Shown here piece by piece: positions 43,829 through 53,003 of a stretch of DNA of 64,000 bases. This stretch comes from Sphingobacterium thalpophilum (GTDB lineage Bacteria > Bacteroidota > Bacteroidia > Sphingobacteriales > Sphingobacteriaceae), in contig NZ_LR590484.1 in the NCBI RefSeq assembly GCF_901482695.1, positions 5,580,001 to 5,644,000 on the forward strand, written 5' to 3'. A program made the translations under genes and the position numbers. The notes below the pieces were generated by a model, which did no database searches, was not told where the DNA came from, and saw only the letters and a list, made by a program, of their open reading frames with translations. Within the stretch, counting starts at the first letter, position 1. The number at the start of each line of letters is the position of its first letter.

Positions 43829-46612
43829 TTAAACGACAATATTGATTATTTTTCCCTTGACAAAAATAATCTTTCTGATCGCCTTGCCGTCCAAATGCTT
43901 CTGCACATCTACATGGGCCCTGACAATATCCTCGACTGCGTTCTGATCCAGATCCAGCGCCAATGGCAGGTTGAATCTCATCTTGCCATTGAATGATACA
44001 GGATAGGCAAACTCGGACTCGACCAGATATTCTGGTTTGAAGGCTGGATATGCAGCGTACGACAAAGTCCCCGGTTCATTCCCCAACAAGGACCACAGCT
44101 CCTCCGTAATGTGCGGCGCATAGGGCTGCAACACGACAATCAGCTGCTCCAAAATCTGTCTTTTGTTACATTTTAAATCGGTCAGCTCATTGACACAGAT
44201 CATAAAGGCAGATACCGAGGTATTGAACGAGAAACGTTCGATATCCTCTTCCACTTTTTTTATGATCTTATGCAAAGCCTTAAATTCTGCTTTTGAAGGC
44301 TCTTCATCAGAGACCGTAAAATGACCTTCGGCATCATGAAACAAACGCCATACCTTGCGCAAGAACTTGTACACCCCCTCAATACCGTTGGTATTCCAAG
44401 GCTTTGCCTGCTCCAAAGGTCCGAGGAACATCTCGTAAAGCCGTAAGGTATCGGCTCCATAAGACTCAATGATATCGTCGGGATTCACAACATTGAACTT
44501 CGACTTGGACATTTTCTCCACTTCGCTGCCACAGATGTATTTGCCGTTTTCCAGAACAAATTCGGCGTTCGCAAAATCAGGTCTGAAATTTCTGAATTTT
44601 TCCAGATCCAGGATATCGTTGACCACAATGTTCACGTCCACATGCAACGGAATGGTATTGTACTCATCCCGTAGCCCGTAGGATACAAATTTATTGGTAC
44701 CTCTGCCTTCCGCATCGAGCACACGATAGACAAAATTGGAACGTCCCTGAATCATTCCCTGATTGATCAGCTTGCGGAACGGTTCCTCCTCATTATGGTA
44801 GCCTAGATCTTTTAGAAACTTGTTCCAGAAACGTGAATACAATAAATGGCCGGTTGCGTGTTCAGAACCACCGATATACAGATCTACGGCTTTCCAGTAG
44901 TCCACAGCTTCCCTGGAAGCAAAGTGTTCTTCATTTTTAGGGTCCATGTACCTAAACCAATACCACGAGGAGCCCGCCCAGCCCGGCATGGTGCTCAGTT
45001 CATATTCGTATTGATCTTCATATTTCCAGTCCTTTGCACGCCCCAATGGTGGCTCACCCGATTCCGTAGGCAAATATTTATCCACTTCCGGCAGCAACAA
45101 AGGCAATTCCTCTTCCTTGATTAAATACGGCAAGCCATTTTTAAAATATACAGGCACCGGCTCGCCCCAATAGCGCTGACGACCGAAAATAGCATCACGC
45201 ATCCGGTAATTGATCTTAGCCTTTCCTAATTTCAGTTCTTCCAGTTTGGCAATCAGCGCCGGAACAGCTTCCTGGTACGTCATGCCGTTGATAAAGCCCG
45301 AATTGATATATCGGCCGTCCTTATTGGGATCGGCCTGCTCCTCGATCTGCTGGCTATCAGATATCGGAATGATCTCGAGGTTAAAATGCTTCGCAAAAAC
45401 GTAATCCCGCTGGTCACCGCTCGGCACAGCCATGACCGCTCCTGTCCCATAGCCTGCCAACACATAGTCTGCAATCCAGATCTGCACATCCTGACCGGAT
45501 ATCGGATGCTTGGCATAGGAGCCTGTAAAGGCACCTGACACGGTCTTGGTATCTGCCATGCGGTCCAATTCGGATTTTTTGGAAGTCTTCTCGATATATG
45601 CTTCTACTTCGGCTTGTTGCTCTGTCGTGGTCAGCGCACTGACTAGTTCGTGCTCTGGCGCCAATACCAGGAAAGAAACCCCAAAAATGGTATCGACGCG
45701 TGTCGTGAATACTTCAATGGTCGTATCTAGTTGTGGAACGGGGAACTTCACCGATGCCCCTACAGATTTTCCGATCCAGTTGCGCTGCATCTCCACCAAG
45801 GGTTCGGGCCAGTCAATGCTGTCCAGCCCCGCCAACAGCCGATCCGCATAGGCGGTAATCCGCATCGACCATTGCATCATCTTCTTCTGCTCTACAGGAT
45901 AGCCACCCCGCTCAGACACCCCATTGATCACCTCATCGTTGGCCAATACAGTGCCTAAAGCGGCACACCAGTTGACTGTACTTTCACGCAGATAAGCAAT
46001 CCGGTATTTTAGCAGTTCGCGTTGCTGCTTTTCTTCATCAAAGGCGTTCCATTCGGCTGCGGTGAATTCCAGGACATCCTCATCCGAAACAGCCTGAACA
46101 CCGGCCGATCCAGTAACGGAGAACCTTGCGGTCAAGCTCTCAATAGGTTCGGCCTTGTCCGATTCCTTATTGTACCAGGAATCGAATAACTTCATAAAAA
46201 CCCACTGTGTCCATTTATAATATGCAGCATCGGAAGTGCGTACTTCCCTGCTCCAATCATAAGAGAAGCCAATGTTATCCATCTGCTCGCGATACCGCTT
46301 GATATTGACTTCGGTTGTTACCGCCGGATGCTGGCCCGTTTGTATCGCATATTGTTCCGCTGGAAGTCCAAAAGAATCATAACCCATTGGATGCAGTACA
46401 TTGAAGCCTTTTAAGCGCTTATATCTTGAAAAGATGTCCGAAGCAATATATCCCAGTGGGTGGCCAACGTGTAGCCCCGCACCGGAGGGATAAGGGAACA
46501 TATCCAATACATAGTATTTTGGCTTCTGATGCGAATCTGATGTCTTATAGGTCTGATGATCCGCCCAGAACTTTTGCCACTTTTTCTCTATTGATTTGTG
46601 ATTATAGTCCAT
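43829..46612 (-). CDS. leuS: Leucyl-tRNA synthetase
   Basis: A 927-aa class I aminoacyl-tRNA synthetase. The HIGH-type motif is GAGLHVGHPLGY near residue 45, the editing CP1 domain with TTRVDTIFGVSF lies at about 305, and the KMSKS motif is EKMSKSKFNVVNPDD near 710. The anticodon-binding helical domain and the C-terminal domain are complete. It charges tRNA-Leu. Single gene; in the minus direction a TAATTTCG -7-like element lies at 46642-46649. Confidence 0.98.
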   Translation of the reverse strand: MDYNHKSIEKKWQKFWADHQTYKTSDSHQKPKYYVLDMFPYPSGAGLHVGHPLGYIASDIFSRYKRLKGFNVLHPMGYDSFGLPAEQYAIQTGQHPAVTTEVNIKRYREQMDNIGFSYDWSREVRTSDAAYYKWTQWVFMKLFDSWYNKESDKAEPIESLTARFSVTGSAGVQAVSDEDVLEFTAAEWNAFDEEKQQRELLKYRIAYLRESTVNWCAALGTVLANDEVINGVSERGGYPVEQKKMMQWSMRITAYADRLLAGLDSIDWPEPLVEMQRNWIGKSVGASVKFPVPQLDTTIEVFTTRVDTIFGVSFLVLAPEHELVSALTTTEQQAEVEAYIEKTSKKSELDRMADTKTVSGAFTGSYAKHPISGQDVQIWIADYVLAGYGTGAVMAVPSGDQRDYVFAKHFNLEIIPISDSQQIEEQADPNKDGRYINSGFINGMTYQEAVPALIAKLEELKLGKAKINYRMRDAIFGRQRYWGEPVPVYFKNGLPYLIKEEELPLLLPEVDKYLPTESGEPPLGRAKDWKYEDQYEYELSTMPGWAGSSWYWFRYMDPKNEEHFASREAVDYWKAVDLYIGGSEHATGHLLYSRFWNKFLKDLGYHNEEEPFRKLINQGMIQGRSNFVYRVLDAEGRGTNKFVSYGLRDEYNTIPLHVDVNIVVNDILDLEKFRNFRPDFANAEFVLENGKYICGSEVEKMSKSKFNVVNPDDIIESYGADTLRLYEMFLGPLEQAKPWNTNGIEGVYKFLRKVWRLFHDAEGHFTVSDEEPSKAEFKALHKIIKKVEEDIERFSFNTSVSAFMICVNELTDLKCNKRQILEQLIVVLQPYAPHITEELWSLLGNEPGTLSYAAYPAFKPEYLVESEFAYPVSFNGKMRFNLPLALDLDQNAVEDIVRAHVDVQKHLDGKAIRKIIFVKGKIINIVV

Positions 46613-46830
46613 TTTTATTCGTAAGGAATTTTTATGACTTGCGAAATTACGATTTTAATACTGAAATATGATAAAAGTTTTGTAGTTTGAACAATAAATG
46701 ATAGTATTGAAAAGTTATTAAACGTGGGTAGAAAAAAGACATTCGAATTGAATTTTATCAAAGTAATTACAAGATTAATTCGAAATCTTCGGCTCAAATA
46801 GTTACTTTCGCAAATAAATTTTTGCTTATT

Positions 46831-47709
46831 ATGTCAGAATACGAATTAAGCACACAAAAAAGAAAAACAAAATCTGTATATGTCTCCACAGTGATCAGTA
46901 TTGCGTTGGTCCTGTTGGTCACGGGTATGTTGGGATTGCTTTTGGTGCACGCCAAAAATCTTTCAAAGTATGTTAAGGAAAACATCGTACTGAATGTCAT
47001 CGTCAACGACGGTACGAGCGAAGGCGATGTGCTCACCTTACAAAAAGATCTGGACAAAGATCCTTATGTGCTCCGTTCTGAATATATCAGTAAAGAGATA
47101 GCTGCAAAAAACCTGAAAGCAGATCTTGGTGAAGATTTCGTCCAGTATCTCGGTCACAATCCATTGCTTCCTTCATTGGATGTGTACATGAAAGAAAACT
47201 ACGCCAACACTGACAGCATTAAGACCTTTATTGAAAAGATCTCCAAAAATAACAAGATCAAAGAAGTGGTCTATCAGGAATCACTGATCGACATGGTGAA
47301 TAAAAATGTGCGTATCATTGGTATCATTGTACTGGCCTTTGCAGTTATTTTATTAATTATTGCAGTGGCTTTAATAAATAATACCATCCGACTGGCAATC
47401 TATTCGCAACGCTTTTTGATCAAGAGTATGCAGCTGATCGGGGCGACCAAAAATTTTATTCGCACGCCTTTTATTACGTATGGTGTCATTCATGGCCTGC
47501 TGGGTTCACTGATCGCCATCCTGTTGCTGATCTTAACCCTCAAATTCGCACAGCAACAGATCCCCGAGCTGATCTTTTTACGTAACTGGTTTGAGTTTGC
47601 CGTTATTTTCCTGGGTGTGATCCTGCTCGGTATTTTGATCTCGGGGCTCAGTACCTATTTTGCGGTAACAAAATATTTAAAAGCACAGTCTAACGATTTA
47701 TACAGATAA
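46831..47709 (+). CDS. ftsX: Cell division permease FtsX
   Basis: A 292-aa membrane protein and the inner-membrane partner of FtsE, which regulates cell-wall hydrolases at the septum. One N-terminal helix (about 20-45), an extracytoplasmic domain (50-155), and three C-terminal helices with RLAIYSQRFLIKSMQLIGAT, typical of FtsX. The frame reaches back to a TTG at 46822; the ATG at 46831 was chosen. It heads an operon with DUF3098, uppP, truB and ribF, a usual Bacteroidota layout. A TACTTTCG -7-like element lies at 46803-46810. Confidence 0.95.
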   Translation: MSEYELSTQKRKTKSVYVSTVISIALVLLVTGMLGLLLVHAKNLSKYVKENIVLNVIVNDGTSEGDVLTLQKDLDKDPYVLRSEYISKEIAAKNLKADLGEDFVQYLGHNPLLPSLDVYMKENYANTDSIKTFIEKISKNNKIKEVVYQESLIDMVNKNVRIIGIIVLAFAVILLIIAVALINNTIRLAIYSQRFLIKSMQLIGATKNFIRTPFITYGVIHGLLGSLIAILLLILTLKFAQQQIPELIFLRNWFEFAVIFLGVILLGILISGLSTYFAVTKYLKAQSNDLYR

Positions 47710-47710
47710 A

Positions 47711-47956
47711 ATGGCTCAGATAAAGAAATCTACTGAATCCAGAAATAAAGGTTCATTTGTATTCACAAAAGTAAACTACCAACTATTTATTGCTAGCCTG
47801 GTGGTGGTGATCATCGGTTTTGCGCTCATGTCGGGAGAAACAGATATTTATAGTTTCACGAAGATTACCCTGGCCCCCATTGTTGTGGTCCTGGGATTCG
47901 CACTGGGATTTGTAGCCATCCTCTACCGCCCCAAAAGCACTAAAACAGAAGAATAA
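47711..47956 (+). CDS. DUF3098 membrane protein
   Basis: An 81-aa protein with two membrane helices (about 28-46 and 52-72) separated by a short loop with SGETDIYSFTKITLAPIVV, as in DUF3098. It starts one base after ftsX and ends 14 bases before uppP, so it is co-transcribed with cell-envelope genes. The function is unknown. Confidence 0.88.
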   Translation: MAQIKKSTESRNKGSFVFTKVNYQLFIASLVVVIIGFALMSGETDIYSFTKITLAPIVVVLGFALGFVAILYRPKSTKTEE

Positions 47957-47970
47957 CTTATTTCGCACTG

Positions 47971-48765
47971 ATGTCTATTATTGAAGCTATTATCCTCGCT
48001 ATTATCGAAGGATTAACCGAGTTTTTGCCTGTCTCCTCCACAGGTCACATGATTATTGCAACGGCACTGATGGGTATACAGCCCTCGGCCTTCGTCAAAT
48101 TATTTACTATTGTCATCCAGCTGGGAACGATATTATCCGTCCTGGTACTTTATTATAAACGTTTCTTTAGATCGCTTTCTTTTTACTATAAACTGATCAT
48201 TGCAGCCATTCCGGCTTCGGTATTAGGCCTATTGTTCAACGACTACATTGATTCTTTGCTGGAGAGTCCCTTAATGGTGGCCGTCATGCTCGTAATCGGA
48301 GGTGTTGTCCTATTGTTTGTCGACAAATGGTTCAACAAGCCTACTGTGGATGATTCGGACCATGTTTCCTATAAACAGGCCTTTATGATCGGAGTCTACC
48401 AATGTCTCGCGTTAATTCCGGGCACCTCACGTTCGGCAAGTACTATTATTGGTGGTATGGCCGAGAAGCTAACACGCAAAGCCGCTGCCGAATTTTCGTT
48501 CTTTTTGGCTTTGCCGATGATGTTTGGTGCTTCGGTGGTTAAACTACTGAAATTCTTTAAAGAGGGCAATACCTTTACCGGCGACGAACTCAATCTGCTG
48601 ATCATCGGCAACCTGGTTGGCTTTGTTGTCGCTATCGTGGCGATCAAGTCGTTTATCGGTTATTTGACAAAGTATGGATTCAAGGCTTTTGGCTGGTATA
48701 GAATTGTCGTCGGACTTATTATCCTCGCCCTGCTCCTATCAGGCCATAGTTTACAAATTATCTAA
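47971..48765 (+). CDS. uppP: Undecaprenyl-diphosphatase
   Basis: A 264-aa BacA-type membrane phosphatase that recycles undecaprenyl diphosphate for peptidoglycan and O-antigen synthesis. The catalytic regions are EGLTEFLPVSSTGHM at 13-27 and the second motif, ALIPGTSRSASTI, at about 150. Around eight hydrophobic helices are visible. Length is normal. It lies in the ftsX-ribF operon, with truB 8 bases downstream. Confidence 0.97.
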   Translation: MSIIEAIILAIIEGLTEFLPVSSTGHMIIATALMGIQPSAFVKLFTIVIQLGTILSVLVLYYKRFFRSLSFYYKLIIAAIPASVLGLLFNDYIDSLLESPLMVAVMLVIGGVVLLFVDKWFNKPTVDDSDHVSYKQAFMIGVYQCLALIPGTSRSASTIIGGMAEKLTRKAAAEFSFFLALPMMFGASVVKLLKFFKEGNTFTGDELNLLIIGNLVGFVVAIVAIKSFIGYLTKYGFKAFGWYRIVVGLIILALLLSGHSLQII

Positions 48766-48773
48766 AGTAATTC

Positions 48774-49496
48774 ATGGAAAATATAGAGGTTAGTGAAGGC
48801 GAAGCAAGATTCAATTTTGCTGAAGGTGAAATGTTGTTGATCGATAAACCTTTGACATGGACGAGTTTCGATGTTGTTGGAAAAATCAGAAACTCGCTTA
48901 AACCCTTAAAGCTAAAAGTGGGGCATGCCGGCACTTTGGATCCCCTGGCATCGGGACTGCTCATTGTATGTACCGGCAAACTGACGAAGAAGATCGACAG
49001 CTATCAGGCTGAAGACAAGGAATATACCGGCACCATTACCTTAGGTGCCACCACGCCGTCCTATGATCTGGAGACTGCGGTCGATGAAACCTTTCCTATA
49101 GAGCATATTACAGAACAGCTGATTCTGGATGCGGCAAAGTCCTTTGAAGGTGAGATCCAACAGTTCCCACCGGCGCACTCAGCCATTAAAATCAACGGCG
49201 AGCGCGTCTATGAAAAAGCACGCCGCGGTGAAGAGGTGGAAATCAAGTCGCGACTGGTACGTATCAACAGCTTTATCATTGAAAAGATAGACCTTCCTGT
49301 GGTCCATTTCCGCATATCCTGCTCCAAGGGAACATACATCCGTTCCCTGGCCCATGACTTTGGAAAAGTGCTGCACAGTGGATCACACTTAAGTTCCTTA
49401 AGACGCACAAAAAGTGGCGACTACCGGGTCGAAAATGCCTGGAACCTTGAACAGCTCATCGCGGAAATAAAACGTCATAAAGAAATCATTAAATAA
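48774..49496 (+). CDS. truB: tRNA pseudouridine(55) synthase
   Basis: A 240-aa enzyme that modifies U55 in the T-loop of tRNAs. The catalytic Asp56 stands in VGHAGTLDPLASGLL. Other motifs are DKEYTGTITLG, QFPPAHSAIKINGERVYEKAR and CSKGTYIRSLAHDFG. The C-terminal PUA domain is absent, as in other short TruB proteins of this phylum. It is the fourth gene of the ftsX operon. Confidence 0.97.
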   Translation: MENIEVSEGEARFNFAEGEMLLIDKPLTWTSFDVVGKIRNSLKPLKLKVGHAGTLDPLASGLLIVCTGKLTKKIDSYQAEDKEYTGTITLGATTPSYDLETAVDETFPIEHITEQLILDAAKSFEGEIQQFPPAHSAIKINGERVYEKARRGEEVEIKSRLVRINSFIIEKIDLPVVHFRISCSKGTYIRSLAHDFGKVLHSGSHLSSLRRTKSGDYRVENAWNLEQLIAEIKRHKEIIK

Positions 49497-49551
49497 CCTG
49501 AGCGGCCCGACTTATTGATTCTTTATCTTATTTTTGCAAAAACTCCTATAA

Positions 49552-50526
49552 ATGAAAATCTACAGAAGTTTAGAAGATTTCTCCCCCGTTGAAAATGCAG
49601 TCGTTACCATCGGAACTTTCGATGGTGTCCATATCGGCCATCAAAAAATATTAGCGCACTTAAAAGAAGCCGCTCAGAAAATTAACGGCGAAACCATATT
49701 GCTGACTTTCTTCCCGCATCCCCGATTAATTATTAATCCGGATGACGACAGTCTGCGGCTCATCAATGATATTGAAGAAAAAGTTAGCCAGTTGAGCAAG
49801 GTCGGCATCGACCACCTGATCATTATTCCCTTTTCCCGGGATTTTTCCAACCAATCTCCTGAAGAATATATCAGTAATGTGCTTGTGGGTAAATTGGGTA
49901 CCAAAAAGATCGTTATCGGCTATGATCACCATTTCGGGAAAGACCGTAAGGGCTCCTTGCAGGATCTAGAACAATTTGCATCCATTTTTGATTACAGCGT
50001 GGACGAAATACCGGAACAGGATATTAACGATATAGCGGTTTCATCAACCCGTGTGCGCGAGGCGCTGATCAAGGGTGACATCAAAACCGCAAATCTCTAT
50101 CTGGGCTATCCATTTGAGCTGACCGGAACGGTGATACGTGGTGATCAGATCGGCCGCACCATCGGATTCCCAACGGCCAATCTGCAGGTACATGAGCCGC
50201 ATAAATTGATACCTGCTTATGGGATTTATGCTGTAGAAGTGCATATTTACAACCATATTCAGAATATTACAACGGGCGAATACCACGAAGAAAGCCCAGT
50301 TTCGGTTGCCAAAGGCATGGGGTATATCGGCACAAGACCTACTGTGGACGGCATGAACCGCGCCATAGAAATCAGTCTTTTCGATTTTAACGAGGACATC
50401 TATGGCAAGACCTTACGTGTCAAGTTCCTGCATTTTATCCGTCATGACGAGCGATTTAATTCACTCGAAGAGATGAAAGCACAGATCAAGGAAGATGAAG
50501 TGAAAATAAGAGCACTCATTGGTTAA
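49552..50526 (+). CDS. ribF: Bifunctional riboflavin kinase / FAD synthetase
   Basis: A 324-aa two-domain enzyme. The N-terminal FAD synthetase domain has the nucleotidyl-transferase motif TIGTFDGVHIGHQKIL and IGYDHHFGKDRKG. The C-terminal riboflavin kinase domain has GDQIGRTIGFPTANL, GIGTRP-type G-Y-I-G-T-R-P-T-V and EDIYGKTLRVKFL. It makes FMN and FAD. It follows truB after 55 bases and ends the operon at a strong terminator; a TATTTTTG element at 49529-49536 could give an internal promoter. Confidence 0.97.
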   Translation: MKIYRSLEDFSPVENAVVTIGTFDGVHIGHQKILAHLKEAAQKINGETILLTFFPHPRLIINPDDDSLRLINDIEEKVSQLSKVGIDHLIIIPFSRDFSNQSPEEYISNVLVGKLGTKKIVIGYDHHFGKDRKGSLQDLEQFASIFDYSVDEIPEQDINDIAVSSTRVREALIKGDIKTANLYLGYPFELTGTVIRGDQIGRTIGFPTANLQVHEPHKLIPAYGIYAVEVHIYNHIQNITTGEYHEESPVSVAKGMGYIGTRPTVDGMNRAIEISLFDFNEDIYGKTLRVKFLHFIRHDERFNSLEEMKAQIKEDEVKIRALIG

Positions 50527-50530
50527 TCAT

Positions 50531-50558
50531 AAAAAAAGCGGGACGTCCCGCTTTTTTT
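50531..50558. terminator. Bidirectional terminator after ribF
   Basis: Perfect palindrome AAAAAAAGCGGGAC / GTCCCGCTTTTTTT. It serves both ribF and the convergent aroQ gene. Confidence 0.95.
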
Positions 50559-50569
50559 ATGACAATGCA

Positions 50570-50989
50570 TCAGGCCAGCAGTGCCTCGATGCCGAGTCTA
50601 TAACTGTCAAGACCAAAGCCGCAGATCACCCCTTTGCAGTTTTTGGCGAGAAAAGAATGATGGCGGAACGCCTCCCGCTGGTGCACATTACTGATGTGCA
50701 CTTCAATGACGGGCGTGTTGATTGCCGCTATGGCATCGCCAATTGCCACAGACGTATGTGTGTAGGCGCCTGCATTGATGACAATACCGTCATATTCAAA
50801 ACCCACCGCGTGGATTTTATCAATCAGAGCGCCTTCCGAATTGCTCTGGTAATACTCCAGGTGAACAGTGTCAAAACGCTGCTTTAGCTCTTCGAAATAG
50901 CTCAAAAAATCCCGGCTGCCGTAGATGGATTTTTCCCTTACTCCCAGAAGATTCAAATTTGGTCCATTTAATACAAGGATCTTTTTCAT
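50570..50989 (-). CDS. aroQ: 3-dehydroquinate dehydratase, type II
   Basis: A 139-aa shikimate-pathway enzyme; forms 3-dehydroshikimate. The frame is open to 51034, but the ATG at 50989 gives the typical MKKILVLNGPNLNLLG start. Arg18 and Tyr23 stand in GVREKSIYG, then YQSNSEGALID, INAGAYTHTS and VIEVHISN with a catalytic His. Length is usual. Single gene. Confidence 0.96.
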   Translation of the reverse strand: MKKILVLNGPNLNLLGVREKSIYGSRDFLSYFEELKQRFDTVHLEYYQSNSEGALIDKIHAVGFEYDGIVINAGAYTHTSVAIGDAIAAINTPVIEVHISNVHQREAFRHHSFLAKNCKGVICGFGLDSYRLGIEALLA

Positions 50990-51020
50990 CGGTATATGGA
51001 TATTTTCAATGGTTGATAAT

Positions 51021-51051
51021 GCCCGGCATACCAAAGTTCGGTACGCCGGGC
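51021..51051. other. GC-rich hairpin between aroQ and the RemB-like gene
   Basis: GCCCGGC-A-TACC / GGTA-C-GCCGGGC forms an 11-bp stem with one A-C mismatch. It lies 85 bases beyond the stop of the RemB-like gene. It has no T-run, so it is a poor terminator by itself. Confidence 0.45.
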
Positions 51052-51135
51052 CGGTTTATGTAATGACTGAACCACCATCCTGGCCCGAAGAGCGAAGGAT
51101 CGTTGTTTCTGTCGCAAATAGATGCTGCCCTGCTG

Positions 51136-52809
51136 CTACAAATCGTTATAAATAGCCCGGAAGCTCGAGCGGAGACCAAAAGTTACCACGCCTGATTTGT
51201 TGACCACAGGTGTCTCATATTGTGCTTTCGCATATCGCTGCATGTACCCCAGTTCTAAGCGTAGGTTGTACTTCGGATTCAGCACGTAGGCGGCTCTCGC
51301 ATCGGCATAATAAATGTTGTTTTTGATCCCCTGTGCGATATGATTCCCATATAAATTGGGGATTGTATTATACGACTGAAAAATATTACCGCCCATATTG
51401 CTGCCGTCGGGTAGGTCAAGACCATTTTGGGTATACATCCCTTGCAGGGAAAAATCCCAGCGGTCCCAGGCATAGTTGACTAATCCAACTAGTTCCCTAA
51501 AGTTGGCGCCTTTTGGATGTGCCAAAGGTTCGGCATTGTTGCTATAGTTGGAATATGACTTGAAGTGAGCATAAGTATAGGGACGCGCTGTATTATATTC
51601 CGCCAGGAAATTTAGATTTTTGACACCAAACATGTTATAGCCTCTTACCCCTAGCTGCGCCCCCCATTTGTTGTGCGCGTAACCGTTTCCAGCAAAAAAT
51701 TCTTTCGCGGTAAATTCGCCCAGAAGAAATTGGCCATAGGCAGTTAAATTGTATGGTAGCTTATATTTTGAAGTCAGCCCCAAAAACATTTTATCCGGAG
51801 ATGTACGGTTGTTACTCTCCACCGGACGAATAAATATGATTGGACTCAAATAGCTGAAATCAAAACCTCTTTTTCCTCCGTCATCCTGAGCAGCCCATAC
51901 CACAGATTGAAAGAATCCCAGTGATAGTCTGTTTGTGACGTTCCAGTCCAGGTATTGGAAGGCGCCCCATTTTTTTCCATCACCGAGACGTTTATTGTTC
52001 TGCCCTTCCATCGGAAATACGCCTGTCAGATCCTGTCTGGGATGTGTCGGGTCATTCATATAAGCCCAGATGGAGGTATATTGAACATTACCAATCGTTC
52101 CCGTCAATTTCAAATGGGCATAATTGGAGGAGAAATCAGATAACAACATGGAGCGATAGCCATCTCCAATGAAATTTTTATCATAGGCTAAAGTAACCTG
52201 CACATATTTATGCGCGTCATATGACATACTAGCCGTGGCATACATCCAGTCCATCTTGTTCTTCGATTGAAACTTGGTGTTTCCCTGACCGGGAATGACC
52301 TTGTTGGCAACGATATAGTCGTCCAGATATTTCGGAAATACTGCCTGGCTTTCAAATGCCGAGGTATTAAATGTAAATTTGTTTCCCACATTCAATCCCA
52401 CCTGAAATCCACGTCCGTTCATCCATGTACGACGCTTGTCTCCCTGCAGATCCTTTCCGATATACATATCAGGCAGAAAGTCAGCGTAAAAACTGTAGTC
52501 ATCTTTGTCTACTTGTACCAAATGCTCATTAAAAATCTTGCGCATAAACCAGTTGGATGAAGAAACCGGCTTGTTGGATTGAATGGAATCGAACTTCGCC
52601 AACAACAGCGAATCCTTGATAACAAAGGGTTTGGCTGAAGTATGCATCCTTGTATCCGTCGAATAAACCACATCATTCATCTTCTGATAAAAATGATAAG
52701 AATAGGGCTGGCTCTTAATTTGTCCAAAACCTGAAAAGGACACCCCTACTCCGATGCCTGCCAATACTATCCGAAGTAAATTATTTTTTTTTGATATATG
52801 AAGCCTCAT
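51136..52809 (-). CDS. RemB-like outer membrane protein (gliding-associated family)
   Basis: A 557-aa protein. The N-terminal 30 residues look like a signal peptide (hydrophobic stretch, then GFGQIKS). The mature part starts with SSSNWFMRKIFNEHLVQVDKDDYSFYADFLPDM, resembling RemB of Flavobacterium and Wzi-like barrels, then many alternating beta strands (TWMNGRGFQVGLNVGNKFTF) and a final strand ending in an aromatic-rich segment. It is probably an outer-membrane barrel. RemB affects gliding in Flavobacterium; whether this organism glides is unknown. Confidence 0.75.
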   Translation of the reverse strand: MRLHISKKNNLLRIVLAGIGVGVSFSGFGQIKSQPYSYHFYQKMNDVVYSTDTRMHTSAKPFVIKDSLLLAKFDSIQSNKPVSSSNWFMRKIFNEHLVQVDKDDYSFYADFLPDMYIGKDLQGDKRRTWMNGRGFQVGLNVGNKFTFNTSAFESQAVFPKYLDDYIVANKVIPGQGNTKFQSKNKMDWMYATASMSYDAHKYVQVTLAYDKNFIGDGYRSMLLSDFSSNYAHLKLTGTIGNVQYTSIWAYMNDPTHPRQDLTGVFPMEGQNNKRLGDGKKWGAFQYLDWNVTNRLSLGFFQSVVWAAQDDGGKRGFDFSYLSPIIFIRPVESNNRTSPDKMFLGLTSKYKLPYNLTAYGQFLLGEFTAKEFFAGNGYAHNKWGAQLGVRGYNMFGVKNLNFLAEYNTARPYTYAHFKSYSNYSNNAEPLAHPKGANFRELVGLVNYAWDRWDFSLQGMYTQNGLDLPDGSNMGGNIFQSYNTIPNLYGNHIAQGIKNNIYYADARAAYVLNPKYNLRLELGYMQRYAKAQYETPVVNKSGVVTFGLRSSFRAIYNDL

Positions 52810-53003
52810 AAAATTAATTCAAGATTATTTCTTCTAGCAAAATGCATTCCAACTGCAAATTAACCGAATAAAAATGACTTAAAGAAAATACGCGTTCAGA
52901 TTTATAATGCTAAATCGTATTTGCTATTCCTTATATCTAAAAATATTTCTATCTTGCATTTTATTAAATAACCGTAGTATACTAAAATCTAGCCCTAATA
53001 AGC